Source of the DNA: Morinoia aosen
Taxonomy: Eukaryota > Arthropoda > Malacostraca > Amphipoda > Talitridae
Length of the DNA: 64,000 bases
Assembly (NCBI GenBank): GCA_030386875.1
Contig: CM059576.1
Location: 12,459,058 to 12,523,057 of the forward strand
Direction: 5' to 3'
How positions within the stretch are numbered: position 1 is the stretch's first letter; every line of letters begins with the position of its first letter. The notes under the pieces were generated by a model. The model was not told where the DNA came from, did no database searches, and worked only from the letters and a program-made list of their open reading frames with translations. This document shows positions 33,241 through 45,114 of this stretch, one piece after another. Made by a program: the position numbers and the translations under genes.

Positions 33241-33559
33241 TCACAAGTTTCGTGTATGGACCGCAAATCGTCCGTTCGGAAGTTATGGCGGAAACCAAAA
33301 ACTACGGAAAAGAGCAGGCGATGTTACTGGTCGGAAGCAAAGCTCAAGGAACACCTGCACCTGATCACGTCGGTGTGTGGGAACTCCTCGTTCTCTTTAT
33401 GTGCAATAACTTAAACGAGGAGATCCCAGTCCGTAGACTTGTTCAGTTATCGCATATAAGTTTACGGAGTTTTTTTAAAAGTTTCAAAAATTGAGTTCTC
33501 AAAATTTCGTTGTCTTCGGAAAAAGTGTGTAGTTCTCGTACGACGTGCATGAAATTTTA
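33241..33559. other. Spacer before the Tc1/mariner relic
   Basis: Contains an 80-codon frame (33252-33494) without a recognised motif. It could be the decayed middle part of the transposon that follows, but no DD-type motif is visible. Confidence 0.35.
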
Positions 33560-33805
33560 ATGAAGTTGAGCATCTTTTCTGGCCTCCACAGTCACCAGAT
33601 CTTAACGTTATTGAGCATTTACGGTCGGGTATAGAGCTTTAAGGTAGAAATCGATTTCCGCCAACATTGTCTAAAACACGTGGAGGGTGTTGCAACTGAA
33701 GAATCAACTCAAATTTTATTTGGAAACAATTCACAAGTTGTATGAACCAATGCCTAGGAGAATTGAGGTTGTAATTGCCTCAAAAAGTAGACCTACTCCA
33801 CATAT
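33560..33805 (+). pseudogene. Tc1/mariner transposase, C-terminal relic
   Basis: Reads VEHLFWPPQSPDLNVIEHL, in which the SPDLN-x-IE block carries the last catalytic acidic residue of Tc1-type DDE transposases, then a stop at TAA about 12 residues on. In another frame it continues LETIHKLYEPMPRRIEVVIA followed by SRPTP, the usual Tc1 C-terminus (LYESIPRRIEAVI...GPTPY). At least one frameshift and one stop separate the parts. The first two catalytic Asp residues and the DNA-binding domain are not visible. Terminal inverted repeats were not identified. Confidence 0.85.
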
Positions 33806-34026
33806 TATAATTCATTTGGTTGATTTTCCTAGGTGTTTCCATTATTTTCTCCAACTCCTGCACTTAGTGGTAGTCATAAGCACCAATTCGTAGTCGACGT
33901 GTCAAGGTAGAAGTATTCATGCAGGTGGCTAGAAATAGGTTCTCATCCCTAACAGTTACTCATGCATTTTAAGATGTTACGATATTTATTAACGACCGCG
34001 TATATTCGTGTAACATACATCCCAGT

Positions 34027-34240
34027 TAAAAAAATAAGACGTTTTCAAGTCGGTTATGTGCCGCGGCAGGCAAGACTTCTAGTCGTGGTTTATTCGGAAA
34101 AGCAGCCGATTTTTGGTCGCCATGCCCAGTTAAAAATTTTAGACGTTTTCAAGTAGTTTCTATGCTGCGGTAGGCAAGACTTCTAGCCGTATATTATTCG
34201 GAAAAGCAGTAGATTTTTGGTCGCCATGACCACTTAATAT
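34027..34240 (+). repeat. About 110-bp tandem duplication
   Basis: Two adjacent copies share AGACGTTTTCAAGT, GGCAAGACTTCTAG and TTATTCGGAAAAGCAG segments, the second starting near 34138. Non-coding. Confidence 0.75.
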
Positions 34241-34737
34241 GGCAGTAAAAAACGACTTCAAAACCATTGAATTTCCTTTGCAGCTTTTCCTAAATTTCCA
34301 CTTCTATCGGCTACGTATCGACTTTCCACGCACATAAACGGCCACGCGCCGCATCGTTCCGAACATCCTGCCGCATTATTTCGACCTTGCCCGAACTCAA
34401 TTACACCGGCCTTCCGTACACATACGTGCACACACACATACACACACACGTACACACACACAGACGTTCACACCCACACGTACGCACACACGTACACAAA
34501 TATGTAGATGTACACATTGTTCATCACCTGCCAGAAGGTCCTTCAATTCAAGAGTTGCTGAAGACTGTCCGAGGGGAAAGTCACGTATGGTTTCCATGTT
34601 TTGTTTTTCCGTTGGTGATGCTGAAGTTGCATTGCCTTCTCTACCAGTCCCACCACAACGATGAATTGTCATATATATCAATTCACCGAGGGGGTGGAAC
34701 TCACAGTTGGGCTTTTTCCTCTATTGTTGGTTTCAAA

Positions 34738-34812
34738 TTATCCGGCCAGACGTACTATCCGGTACCAGGCCAGACGTACTATCCGGTACCAGGCCAGACG
34801 TACTATCCGGCT
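34738..34812 (+). repeat. 24-bp tandem repeat, three copies
   Basis: GGCCAGACGTACTATCCGGT plus ACCA, repeated three times. The last copy is altered at its end. Confidence 0.9.
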
Positions 34813-34814
34813 TC

Positions 34815-35290
34815 TAACGTCCTCAATGGAATTAGGAACTCACGTGAGAGCGAACATCCTATACCTCATAGCACAAATTTATTACAAATAAAATACACCC
34901 TCACTTACTATACACTCGCTCTGATATAAACACTGAACACTTTTCTTGAAACGTTTTAAATAATAGAGACACGACTAAGACACCTGTCACACACAACACC
35001 AAGGACAAAACTGGCGCGAAAACGCGCGTGAGACAGCGTGACAGGTTCACCAACCCAACATGTCAGTGTAGTGTTGCCCTCTAAGTCGAATGCAAAGAAA
35101 AAAATCACTCAGACGAACTGCGAGATAGTAGTATTCATAATAAACTGGCATAAATTATTATATTGACATTTAAATTTTTAACAACATAAAAACGTTCCAT
35201 AAATTAAAATTTCAAGGTTTATTTACCAATTTCCTAGTTGGCACCTCTGACTACCAATTAAGCTTCCCTCGGCAGCTTTGTAACTTTGGA
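34815..35290 (+). repeat. Dispersed repeat, copy 1 (copy 2 at 40930-41400)
   Basis: Both copies share, in order, CGTGAGAGCGAACA, TACACTCGC, CACCTGT(C/G), GTGTTGCC and AATTATT...TTGACATTTAAAT stretches in the same orientation. The Penelope palindrome lies between them. Confidence 0.6.
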
Positions 35291-36905
35291 ACTGCCCCAT
35301 GCATCGAAGTCGACCGCAAGCCGACAGCGTAGCTTGACACCGGCCTATTGTGGAAGAGCACGGTTCTTCCGCGCTTATAACGTCCCAATTAGACTAGCGG
35401 ATGGCCGTCGGAAGGGAAATTGTAGTCGAGAGCGGCCGACAAAGAAATATTCTGGCCTTCTGCAGCCATGTTTCACTGTGTTCTGCTACCTGTCGCTCTA
35501 AAAACGGCATGAATTTTTAACTGGGTGTCCCCTTTTTATGGCAGGAAAAAACGGCTACAAAACCATTGAATTCCCTTTGCAGCTGTTCGGAAATTCCCTC
35601 CTTTATCGACTACATATCGACCTTCCACGGCCCGAATTCGACCTTCCGCGGCTTCTCCATTCTATGTATCGGCTCTTTGCCGGCATTACTCGACTTTGTA
35701 CCGGCCTCCCGCGGCTGCAGATCGACCTTGCCCGAACTTAGTTACACTGGCTATTCATATACACCCCCCCCCCCCGCCCCCCCACACACCCCTCCCCCTG
35801 CACCCACCCACCCATAACCCCCCTCTCACACACACACTCACACACACACCCGCCCTCCCGAACACACAAATATGTATCTGAGCACATCGTTGATCACCTT
35901 CAAGGACGTCCTTCAATTCAGAGGTTGCTGAAGACTGACAATGGAAAATTCAGGCTTGGTATCCACATTTTGTTGTGTTTACGTTGATCACATTGCCGTC
36001 ACTACCAGCCCCACCACAAAGATAAATCGTGATAAATACCAATTGTCCGATGTGGTGAAGCTAATAGTTGGGCCCTTGCTCTTGAAATAGTGCCTCTGCA
36101 GACCAGCATTCTACATCTCTTCTATCTCTTGTTTCTTCTGAAGAATCGCCATCTTCACCAGAAGTTACGGGTACAAACTCAATTACATGCGAAATAGAAG
36201 AAAACGACTCATTGTGAATTTCAGCGTCATTTTTTTATGAAGCTTCAGCCAGAGTAGCCAATGCAGCCAACAGTCTTTTTTTTTTGCCGTTGCACAAAAA
36301 TGTAAATGGTTTTCTTTTTTATTTGAAATTCAGACCGAAACGTTAAAAAATATTAATAAAATCCTGTCATAAAATTATTAATGTACCGATGTATCGGTAT
36401 CGGTCATTTTACTGGCATCGGTAAAATCCGGCCGATACTTTCCAATAATACGTTTTTTACCATATAAATGAAAGTCATAAATCATGAGAGTAAAAGCATG
36501 ATCAAATAAAGATACTATTCATACCTAGCAAATTAGTTAGATAACTGTTGAATTACAGAGTTTAATCAGGCCCGCTAACTTAATTTAATACTTTGACTTC
36601 CCGATGAGGCACGTACGTTCAGTAAGTGAAAGCATGTAGCATGAATAATTGAAAACAGAAGCGACCTAAAATTTTTATACTTTAACAACTAAACAGGCTA
36701 ACAAAAATCCAACCAAATATGGAAATAAAGTTGATGGTGTATTATGAAGTTTTTGAAATTTATTATAGAAAAAGCTGGAAATTCGATTTTAATTTATCTA
36801 GTAAATCTTCAATAAAAATTTAAAGACGAAGAATACAGCAAGGATAGGTTTCATATTTAACACAATTTAACGAAGCTATATTTGAAATATGTGAAGTAGT
36901 CAATT

Positions 36906-37322
36906 TCAAACGTTTCGGAGACCAGCTCCATCTTCAGTAGGTCTGAAAACATAAAAACCAAAATTGGTTAGTTCATGACGACAATGAGAAAAGTGACAAA
37001 GTGATCGGTAAGAAAAAAAAATCCATACAAAAATTTCTAACGGAAATGAACTATTAGCATTATTTAAAGGTGGCTTCTCTTTGGCAATGTGAAGGGATTC
37101 TAAAATGCGCAAATCTATCTCGTTAGGTGCAGAGCATAAAATAGAAAAATTGTCCTCGGAAATACGGCTGCTACACTGTTCGGTATGAACTCGGATTGAT
37201 GAATGAGGAGGTTGACCTAGAGGTCGCCCGGTTCGAAAGCTTACTCCGCGGTGCCATTGGCGATCCTGACGTAAAAATGCAGCGTCGTCATGCCGACGTA
37301 GCCAGACGTACACTGTACGCAA
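36906..37322 (-). pseudogene. Penelope-like element: GIY-YIG endonuclease, C-terminal part
   Basis: After a frame change near 37260-37300 this frame carries RTGRPLGQPPHSSIRVHTEQ, then SSRISEDNFSILCSA and NEIDLRILESLHIAKEKP, matching the second half of Penelope endonucleases (H-x-x-x-C spacing, the conserved E-S-L-x-I helix, and the N-N motif after it). The last 40 residues are probably untranslated sequence read through. The segment around HSSIR...SAPNE occurs again on the plus strand at 38590-38680 as part of the inverted copy. Confidence 0.78.
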
Positions 37323-37756
37323 CTAAATTTATATAGCAGTGATGCCCGCATCCGCTTAGGAATCCTATCTTTGTACCGAAAGAAAGAACCAACTCGCAGC
37401 AGATTCACAGTAATTACATTCAATTTTACCGCAGGAAAGTGGTGTTTAACAAAATTTTCAATATCCCGGGGCATCTTGCTCGTAAAATCACCAAAATATG
37501 GAAATACACAGTAGAGCTGTTGCACCGAATCGGCGACATCGTTAATATCTGAATATTCATTGGCTAGAAATTTTTTAATATGAGCATGAACAATTGAGGA
37601 AGGAAATCCGTTTTTACAAAAATATGAGACTAAAAAATTAAATTCAGCGTGCAGATCCACAAAACTAGAACAAATGTTGTAGGCACGATTCAATATGGTT
37701 TTAATCGCATTGATTTTAAATCTATAGCTACAGTTACTGTAGAAACTGATGCCCAA
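37241..37756 (-). pseudogene. Penelope-like element: RT thumb/linker and start of GIY-YIG endonuclease
   Basis: The frame holds the region after the RT (SYRFKINAIKTILNRAYNIC, VSYFCKNGFPSSIV, and the KKFL segment) and enters the endonuclease with RMRASLLYKFSCVQC, then SGYVGMTTLHFYVRI. The YKF...GYVG spacing is the GIY-YIG core with Tyr-x-Gly in place of Tyr-Ile-Gly, and the Arg in the following helix is present. A CX2C pair (CVQC) precedes it as in other Penelope endonucleases. The frame then breaks and continues in 36906-37322. Confidence 0.82.
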
Positions 37757-37902
37757 TCCAGTAAAAGTAGCCTTACGAAAAACTGAAGAAGTGAAAGCTT
37801 TACCTACTCGAGTAATTTTTCAGTCCAAAAAAGATAACGAGCCATTATTCTCAATTTCGATTGTAAATTTTATAGATGAATGTTTCTCATTTAAATAGTG
37901 CT

Positions 37903-38523
37903 TTAACATTTGAGCATGACTTGGATCACGAAACAACAAAAACGTGTCATCAATGTAACGGCGATAAAATTCTGGTTTAAATTCCACAGTACAATCGGCC
38001 AGCCATTTTTGTTCCCAGTGACACGTGAAAATTTTTGCAAATGTGGGTCATAACGGAAGACCCTTGCCTTCGAAGACCCCAGGCCTTCGATTTGTTTATA
38101 CAAATTGCCGGCAAGCACTAATATAGAGTCCATAGCAGACAGTTCGAGTAGCGTCTTAAAATAAGATTTGCCTAGGCCTAAAACTGTATCAGTAGGCAAA
38201 GCAAACAAGGAATTTATAATTATTTCGATGGTTTCTGCAAGTGGAATATTTGTGAATAAACTTTCAATATCAAATGAAGCCATAGTAACTTTATCAGCAT
38301 TTTGACACGATGTGATCTCGTTAACAAATTGAGTTGAGTTACCAAGAGTATATTCATTTACAGTCAAAGGATTTAACACAGGAACTAGAAATCGTGCTAA
38401 GTTAAAACTAGGCGTATTCACTGCGGCAAAAATAAGACGAAATTGAAATTTAGATGGAAAGTCCAACTTATGGATTTTCGGCAAACCATACAGGACACCC
38501 GGACGTGAACCTGACAGATACAA
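37903..38523 (-). pseudogene. Penelope-like reverse transcriptase (5'-truncated, frameshifted)
   Basis: The 206-codon frame begins at the GVLYGLPKIHKL block, continues with FRLIFAAVNTPSFNLARFL and the catalytic block MASFDIESLFTNIPL (first catalytic Asp), all typical of Penelope RT. Near LYKQIEGLG it loses the expected frame, and the proper sequence resumes in another frame as FYRRYIDDTFLLFRDPS at about 37915-37965, where the YIDD box is intact. The N-terminal third of a full element is missing: coding sequence stops at about 38520, close to where the inverted copy of the 3' end begins. The enzyme would prime from a nick made by the endonuclease. This copy cannot make it. Confidence 0.88.
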
Positions 38524-39009
38524 CTTCGAGTACAGTTCAGGAGAGAAAACCTTCAGATGATGTAAACGTTCTGTGGCTCAACCTCCTCATTCATCAATCC
38601 GCCTTCATACCGAGCAGTGTAGCAGCCGTATTTCCGAGAACAATTTTTCTATTTTATGCTCTGCACCTAACGAGTTAGATTTCGCATTTTAGAATCCATT
38701 CACATGGCCAAATAGATGCCACCTTTAAATAATGCTAATAGTTCATATCCGTTAGAAATTTTTGTATTGATTTTTTTTCTTACCGATCACTTTGTCACTT
38801 TTCTCATTGTTGTCATGAACTAACCAATTTTGGTTGTCATGTTGTCAGACTTACTGAAGGTGGAGCTGGTCTCCGAAACGTTTAAAACTGACTAATTCAC
38901 ATTTTAGATTTAGCTTCGTAGAATTGTATTAAATATAATACCTATCCGTGCTATATTCTTCCTCTTTAAAGTTTTAATGATAGTCCGACTAAGGAGTGTT
39001 ATTTTACGT

Positions 39010-39390
39010 AAATCTTCAAATACTACAAAGCTAATAATTTTATTTTAATTTAGCATGTGAATCACCGTACACTAGGAATATTGCATTTTTCTTCTATTTT
39101 AAGATGTTTAAAAAACTCACGAACAATCTTATAAGGTTGTTCATGAACCAAAACAATAATTTCTCCACAAAATGGTTATAATTTTCATGTTTTTCACACC
39201 TAAATACATACTTTGAAAAAAAGAGAACACTAAAATTCGTTAGGATCCGAAACCGGAAAGATGCGCAAACACGCAACCAATTATAAGATTGTTCATGAAT
39301 TTTTCAAACATATTAAAATGAAGAAAAATGCTAGATTCGTAATGAACGGCGATTTACATGCTAAATTAAAAATAAAATAATTAGCTTTGT
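39010..39390. mobile_element. MITE-like foldback inserted in the right Penelope arm
   Basis: CTACAAAGCTAATAATTTTA through about 39115 is mirrored by the stretch ending AATTAGCTTTGTAATATT near 39390. The arms are about 100 bp with modest divergence. The left Penelope arm has no such insertion, so it arrived after the inverted duplication. The middle contains two TGTTCATGAA motifs in opposite half-sites. Confidence 0.65.
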
Positions 39391-39870
39391 AATATTTTAC
39401 GATCTACAAGCTTAATGAAAATAGAATTTTCAGCTATTTCTATGTTAAATTTATAAAAACTTTAAAATGCACCTTCAACTATATTTAATTGGTTTGATTT
39501 TTGTTAGCCTGTCACATACTTTAAGAAATGGAAATTGGGTCAAACTATATAGGTTTCAGTTGTAAAAGTATAATAATTTTACGTCCCCACTGTGTTTGTT
39601 TAACTATTTATGCTACAAAGCTTTCACTTACAGACCGTCCGTGACATCGGGAAATCAACGTAGCAGATTCACTTAGCGGGCCACATTAAACGCTGTAATT
39701 CAACAGTTAGCTAACCAATTTACTATGAATGAATAGGTCTTTTTTAATTTTACTTTCATGATTTATGACCTTCATTTTCACGATAAAATACGTATTGTTG
39801 GAAAGTATCGATGAAATATCGGCCAGATTTTGCCGCTACCGATATATCTGTACATCACTAGCCTACGATC

Positions 39871-40929
39871 AAGCAACGTTTGCTGGTAGGACGCTCCTCA
39901 ATTTAAAGTATAATTCAACCCTAACTCATCGATAATGCTGATGTTCATCTGGTGATTAAGGATTTTTCTTCGGTCACTATTTACTTTAATGTGCTCACGG
40001 AAATCACGACCTCTGTTTTAAAGAATCACTATAAGAGCACGAATGACATTTTGCTAGCTGATTCGCAATTTTCGAGCTATAACATGAATTACGTTCGGGT
40101 AAAAATAACGTTATATAATCGTCTACATCGTACCTGCATTCTTGAAACACGCCCAGTATTTTGGCGGTAACCATCAGTGTCAGTACGGCTAAGTTAAGTT
40201 ATTTTAGGTTAGTCTATTCCGCTAATCTAACGTTACCTAACCTAATTTAACCTAGCGTCACGTTATGCCGTATTACATCATATTTACGCGTCCGTTTCTC
40301 CATTTTCATATACTAAGTTCCTATAACTTCACAGGTTAATAACTCAAAATAGAGATTTTTTGAAACAGAATTCTTAATTTCCGCGAACGAATTTAAGTAA
40401 ATTTTGACCTATTCTTCTTTCATCATTGTTATTTCTTAATTTTAAAATGCAGCTCGTCAGATATTTCTGAAGTTTACTTTTCTTACTAAAAAATTGAAAA
40501 CTAGTGATGAACTGATAATAGAACAAGGCCGATACCGATACTATCGGTACATCTAAATCGAAAACATTGCACATTGTTGCTTGTCAAAGGTTTCTCAAGT
40601 GGAATTATACTGCAACTAGAAGTTTGAAGGTAAATTGTGTTAACACATTACTGTAAAATAAGAATGGAATTAATAGTGAATGAACATACACTATTATATT
40701 TTACTTGCATTGCTTCTTTAAACCACAGTTTAAATTTTGAAGTATATACAATTGTGCACTACCAAATATGAAATCAACATTGGCCGCACAGTAGTGCAAT
40801 CCTGATTCCTGATTGACTTTATGTGCGTAATTGTTCCTTCTCAATAATATAAGTATATTACTATTCATTCACACTAAAAAATTATTGAGACGACTAGGTC
40901 AATCCCTCATGAGGCACTCGACAACATGC
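39871..40929. other. Non-coding, with one short repeat match
   Basis: 40500-40560 again carries GGCCGATACCGATACTATCG beside CTAGTGATG, like the outer ends of the Penelope palindrome. A CCTAACCTAA-like stretch at 40220-40255 is too short to be a telomeric array. No gene seen. Confidence 0.45.
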
Positions 40930-41400
40930 CATACCGGCTTAACGTCTTCAATTGAATGAGAAAAAAACGTGAGAGCGAACACCTCACACCTTTTAAGAGC
41001 AGAAATTTTTTCAGAAATTAGAGACACTTCAACGTACTACACACTCGCACTGAAATAAATTCTGATATTGCGTGAAAGACCTTATTGAATAAATGAGAAA
41101 CCAGCACTTCACCTGTGACGCACAACACCATTCAAGTACTGCCGCGAAAATGCTTGTGTGATCAGACTTGTCCAAATGTGCGAGCAGTGTTGCCATGTCT
41201 AACTCGAATGGAAATAAAAATTTGGCTCAGATGAACAACAGGATAGTATTATTTAATGTACACTATACGAAATGATTAAATTGACATTTAAATACCTTAT
41301 AACATTATAACTATCCGCAAGGTAAAGTTTTAGGTAAATGGACCATTTTTTAGTTGACAGCTTTGACTGGCAAGTTTTCCTCGGCAGCTACCGACTGTAA
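40930..41400 (+). repeat. Dispersed repeat, copy 2 (copy 1 at 34815-35290)
   Basis: Same order of shared blocks as copy 1. The two are direct repeats about 6.1 kb apart, roughly bracketing the Penelope region. Confidence 0.6.
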
Positions 41401-42900
41401 TTTTAATGGCAAATGAATTTTGCTGTCTGAGAGTGGTCAAGAATGTTTGGATGTAAGATTTTCCTTTAAGAATGTTTTTATCTTTCATTTGAGAGTAATT
41501 TGAACTCGACAGGTGAATTATTTCAAAAGTTATGAGCGGTAGACTAAAATCTAGAGTTGCACTTAAGATATTCTAAAGAAATTTCTGTAGTTTCCAGAAA
41601 ACCGTTGCTCGACTGTTAATCAAATAGGTCGAACGCAAGCCGACATTCTCCTCTTGAATTCGCCTTTGGGCAAGAGCTCGATTTTTCTGGCTTGTTTTCT
41701 TCATTATACGATGATCAGTGACTTCGTGGATAGCAGAGCACTCCTCGTAGCAAAACACTCAAGCTGATGCCGCGTACTTCGTGTTGCAGGCACCACACAC
41801 CAGCTCCACTGGGTTCACAACACAGAGAAGTGTACGGCCCGATGTAAGCCCCGAGGCTGGGGTTACCGTTGTCGCCAGGTAGGGAAGGAAACGCTGGACC
41901 GTTTCGATCAGTTTTACTGGTGATCGGAGCTAGCTAGTCAGGTGCTACCGGCGGGAAATGCTTAGTCAAAATGCGATTGCTCAGACACGACGAGCGCTTT
42001 TACGCGGCTCGGATGATAAATGTATGAAGGGAGGCACATACCTACCCCATACGGAAAATTATAGGCCGAGGAAAAAATATAAATCAAGTTTTTAGGTTTG
42101 AACAGTTTCAGAAATAAACTAATCAATAACGCAGATAGCACCGACCGCCACAGTCCAAAAAATCCCAACACTATAGAACGGGTGAAAACAACAACGCAAA
42201 GCAAAAAGTGTTAAGTAGAACAACGCAAAGCAAAAGTATAAGGGCGGCTGAAGCGATATAACAAAAATGCCCTTTTCTTCAAAACGTAAAATTAAACTAC
42301 TCTGTACAACACCATTACACAATACATAGTTCGTACTAGACAAACAACGCAAGTAGACACATGGTTGTAAAAACGCTAGTTATGACCTAAAAAGAAATTA
42401 ATTACTAATTTAACCTCGCAGATAGAACCAGAAACTAACACAGAGTAGCATTAGTTAACGCTTAAACAATAAGTAAAACACGAATTAGGAACAACTATAG
42501 AAATATATACGCAAAAAACGCAAATAATAATACGTAAATTTTCATTACCACATTAACGACCTGCATTAGCAATAACTTTCCATCCTGTGACATCGAATTT
42601 TTGACGGTTAGTAGACAAAAAATAAATAAATTATTTGATAACATATTAGAAATTGCATTGAAAAATGTAGAAACTGCAAAAAATTGGGAAACATGGAAAG
42701 GAAAATGTTATTACCACATTTATACGCAGTGAATGGCGAAAAGAAATGCACATTTCAAGTTTTAACTCTGCCTGTTACACCAACTTACAACCATGGTTAC
42801 ACAAAAAACACAGAGGTAAACGATTAATAGGTATTACTAAAAATAAAGGAACAAATTGAAAAGAAATAAAACTCTAGCTGCTACCAAAAGTCAGCACAAC
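41401..42900. other. Non-coding, nothing recognised
   Basis: GC-richer at 41760-41960, otherwise AT-rich. Frames of 60-80 codons are without motifs. It could be the flank of the retroelement-derived repeat that follows. Confidence 0.4.
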
Positions 42901-42999
42901 CATTGAACTTACAATAACGTCAACAAAGCATGGTAAAGGAATATAAATGAAACGCCAGATATTCTCATTAATAAAAACACCAATGGTAAAAAAAACAAG

Positions 43000-43690
43000 T
43001 TCGACTCGCGACAACCCAAATTATTTTTTGTACATTTCCTTCGCAATAAATAGTTATCACTCGTCGCAACAATTTGTAAATAACAAACAATTTAGACATC
43101 AGGTAATCACATGGGTAATTTCGGAATCGTGGCCACAGTAAACACTTTTACAGAAAAAATCACCCAATTGTTTGAACATCGTTACTTGACGTTTGTAAAG
43201 TCGCGCATAAACACAAATATTACTACTAACAACAAAATAAACCTAGGGATTATAGGGATTATAGATTATCTGCGAGTAAAACACGAGTTCCTCGGCAAAA
43301 CAATTTCGAATAATTTTATAATGATGAAAGCTAATACCTTGAAGGTAATGAAAATGAGTGCAGAAATGGTAATGAATCTAAATGGTTATTAAATTGAAAA
43401 ATCATGAAAGTTTTCACTAAAAAAAATGACGTTAAAGAACGATTACAAATCATCGTCTACGTTTCCGTAGACTTCATAATAGACGTTAGATAAAGTTATT
43501 GTTATCATACGCGTATGTTAATGTTATTGATTGTTATAATGCTATAGCCAAATATCGCACCAATTAGAACTGAAATTTTCCATTGATTAGTTAAAACAAT
43601 AATCATAATAGACAGAGTGCCATAGATTCGTAAGACTTAATTCTATCGGTAACATAATGATATAGAACGTGGAGTAAGATATAAAAAAAT
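43000..43690 (+). repeat. Retroelement-associated non-coding repeat, copy 1
   Basis: Shares with 55400-55880 the blocks AAAACACGAGTTC(C/T)TCGGCA, TTCCGTAGACTT, and AATTCTATCGGTAACATAAT followed by CGTGGAGTAAGATATA, in the same order and strand. The second copy lies in the same segment as Gypsy remnants, so this may be an LTR or untranslated part. Confidence 0.65.
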
Positions 43691-45093
43691 ATGTTATACA
43701 CTGTTATATGAAACATCAAGTACGAATGTGAAACTACGTGAACTTAGTAAGTTCACAGCTACTTGCGGCGTTCTTTTCCTTATTGGCACGAAACACAGCG
43801 CTCGGACGGTGGATTTTTGCGTACGATTGCAACGTGAACTGATCCCGTTACATTGTTGCCGCTACTAGCATGGTTTTAAGATGCGTTTTACCGTATCTAT
43901 TTCCATTGAAGATCCACGCTTCTGGCTTTGGTTGAGCGTTGATTTCTAGGATCTCGATAGAGGAAAATGTTCAACTACTTTGCAACAGTTTATATGCCGG
44001 TGCATTCCAACGCCATGCTCATCTCACTTAAACTTCAGAATGAAACTCACTCGTTGATATTTTGACTTAGGCGTCAACCACCAGGTGTGACTGGAGGGTT
44101 TTTAATGATGCTACAATCAGATACTTGGTTTTCATGCTGCTGACAAATCAGCAGTCATATGCTCAATTTGCATGAAAATTATTTCAAAATTCGATTAGGG
44201 CTTGTTTCTCATTCACATGTGTCTCATTCACAATGTTTCTCTAACATTGAAATTCAGTTTAAGCTGCCCATATAGAGGCCGTTGTTTGAGCATGAAATGG
44301 TAACTGTTTTTTTTCATTTAGTGTAAAGGTAATTTTCGCAATTTAACAATGAGGTTTCACTCATCCCCGTCCTGGAGTAATGTCAAATGTACTGTCATCA
44401 GTGTCCATGCTGTGTTGTCCAGATGTTCTATATTTCTCCTCACTGCCACCTGCTTATGCGATGTAGTGTAGGTATTCTAAGGCATAAAGTTCAAGGCATC
44501 GTTATACGAGACGTCAGACGAGAGAACTTCCAGAAACTATTGTGATTAAAGCACCACTGGCTTATACCTTTTCAACTCTACAAGCAGCCAAATAATTTCT
44601 TCAAAATGGTCTGTCTCACCTTTTCTTCTGAAATAATCGGAGAATTCTAAATCGTAAATTATTGCGTTGAAAATAGGTGAGATCTAATGATGCTTAACCT
44701 ATTTAACATGACGCTACTTGCACAGTGCTTGAAATTCTAACACGGAGGTAGTTATGCTGTTGAATAAGTTCAACTTTCATTCTTTTGAACGGGAGAAATT
44801 TCCAAAAGTAGGGTTAAAATCAATAGCTTCCTTTCATATGAGATTTTTTTAGTCCGGCTGTCCAAAACAAAAATTTTAGAAGTGCGCATGGGCAGACATA
44901 AGCCAGAGGCAGCACTGCGAGACAGTGCAACAGTGTGAGTTAGCCATAAAAAGTTTATAAAAACGGTGAAAGTTTGCCCCCTGCACAGAGGGAGTTCCGA
45001 CGTTGTCGCAACATTGGACGTCATGGTGCTCTTCCATTAAAACACGCGATAAAATGTTTTATTAATAACTTTGGAGAGACAGGATCTGTCCTA
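43691..45093. other. Non-coding, nothing recognised
   Basis: No gene or clear repeat was identified. Confidence 0.4.
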
Positions 45094-45114
45094 AAGGCCC
45101 GTCCACACTATCAA

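Larger units (their letters stand above)
34240..36080 (+). repeat. Two diverged copies of a 450-bp non-coding unit
   Basis: 34240-34700 and 35538-36080 share CAAAACCATTGAATTCC-type starts, a CGACCTTGCCCGAACT segment, a CA-rich run, and GTCCTTCAATTCAAGAGTTG ends. The CA/CCC runs (34415-34500; 35762-35865) are simple sequence. Frames across them are not genes. Confidence 0.65.
36375..39870 (-). mobile_element. Penelope-like element within a large inverted repeat of its own 3' end
   Basis: The minus strand codes RT then GIY-YIG endonuclease, the Penelope order. The 3' part (36375-37215, including the end of the endonuclease frame) is repeated as reverse complement at about 38560-39870, so the RT frame sits in the loop of an imperfect palindrome. 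The right arm repeats the CCTCATTCATCAATCCG, GGTCTCCGAAACGTTT and TCGGTATCGG-like outer segments and is interrupted by another insertion at 39010-39390. Head-to-tail and inverted partial copies are a known habit of Penelope elements. Confidence 0.82.

Noticed and set aside
34258..34929. 180-codon plus-strand frame across CA repeats
   Set aside because: It crosses simple sequence and a 24-bp tandem repeat and overlaps duplicated non-coding units. No domain.
40195..40260. CCTAACCTAA-type sequence as a telomeric repeat
   Set aside because: Only a few irregular words; no (TTAGG)n array.
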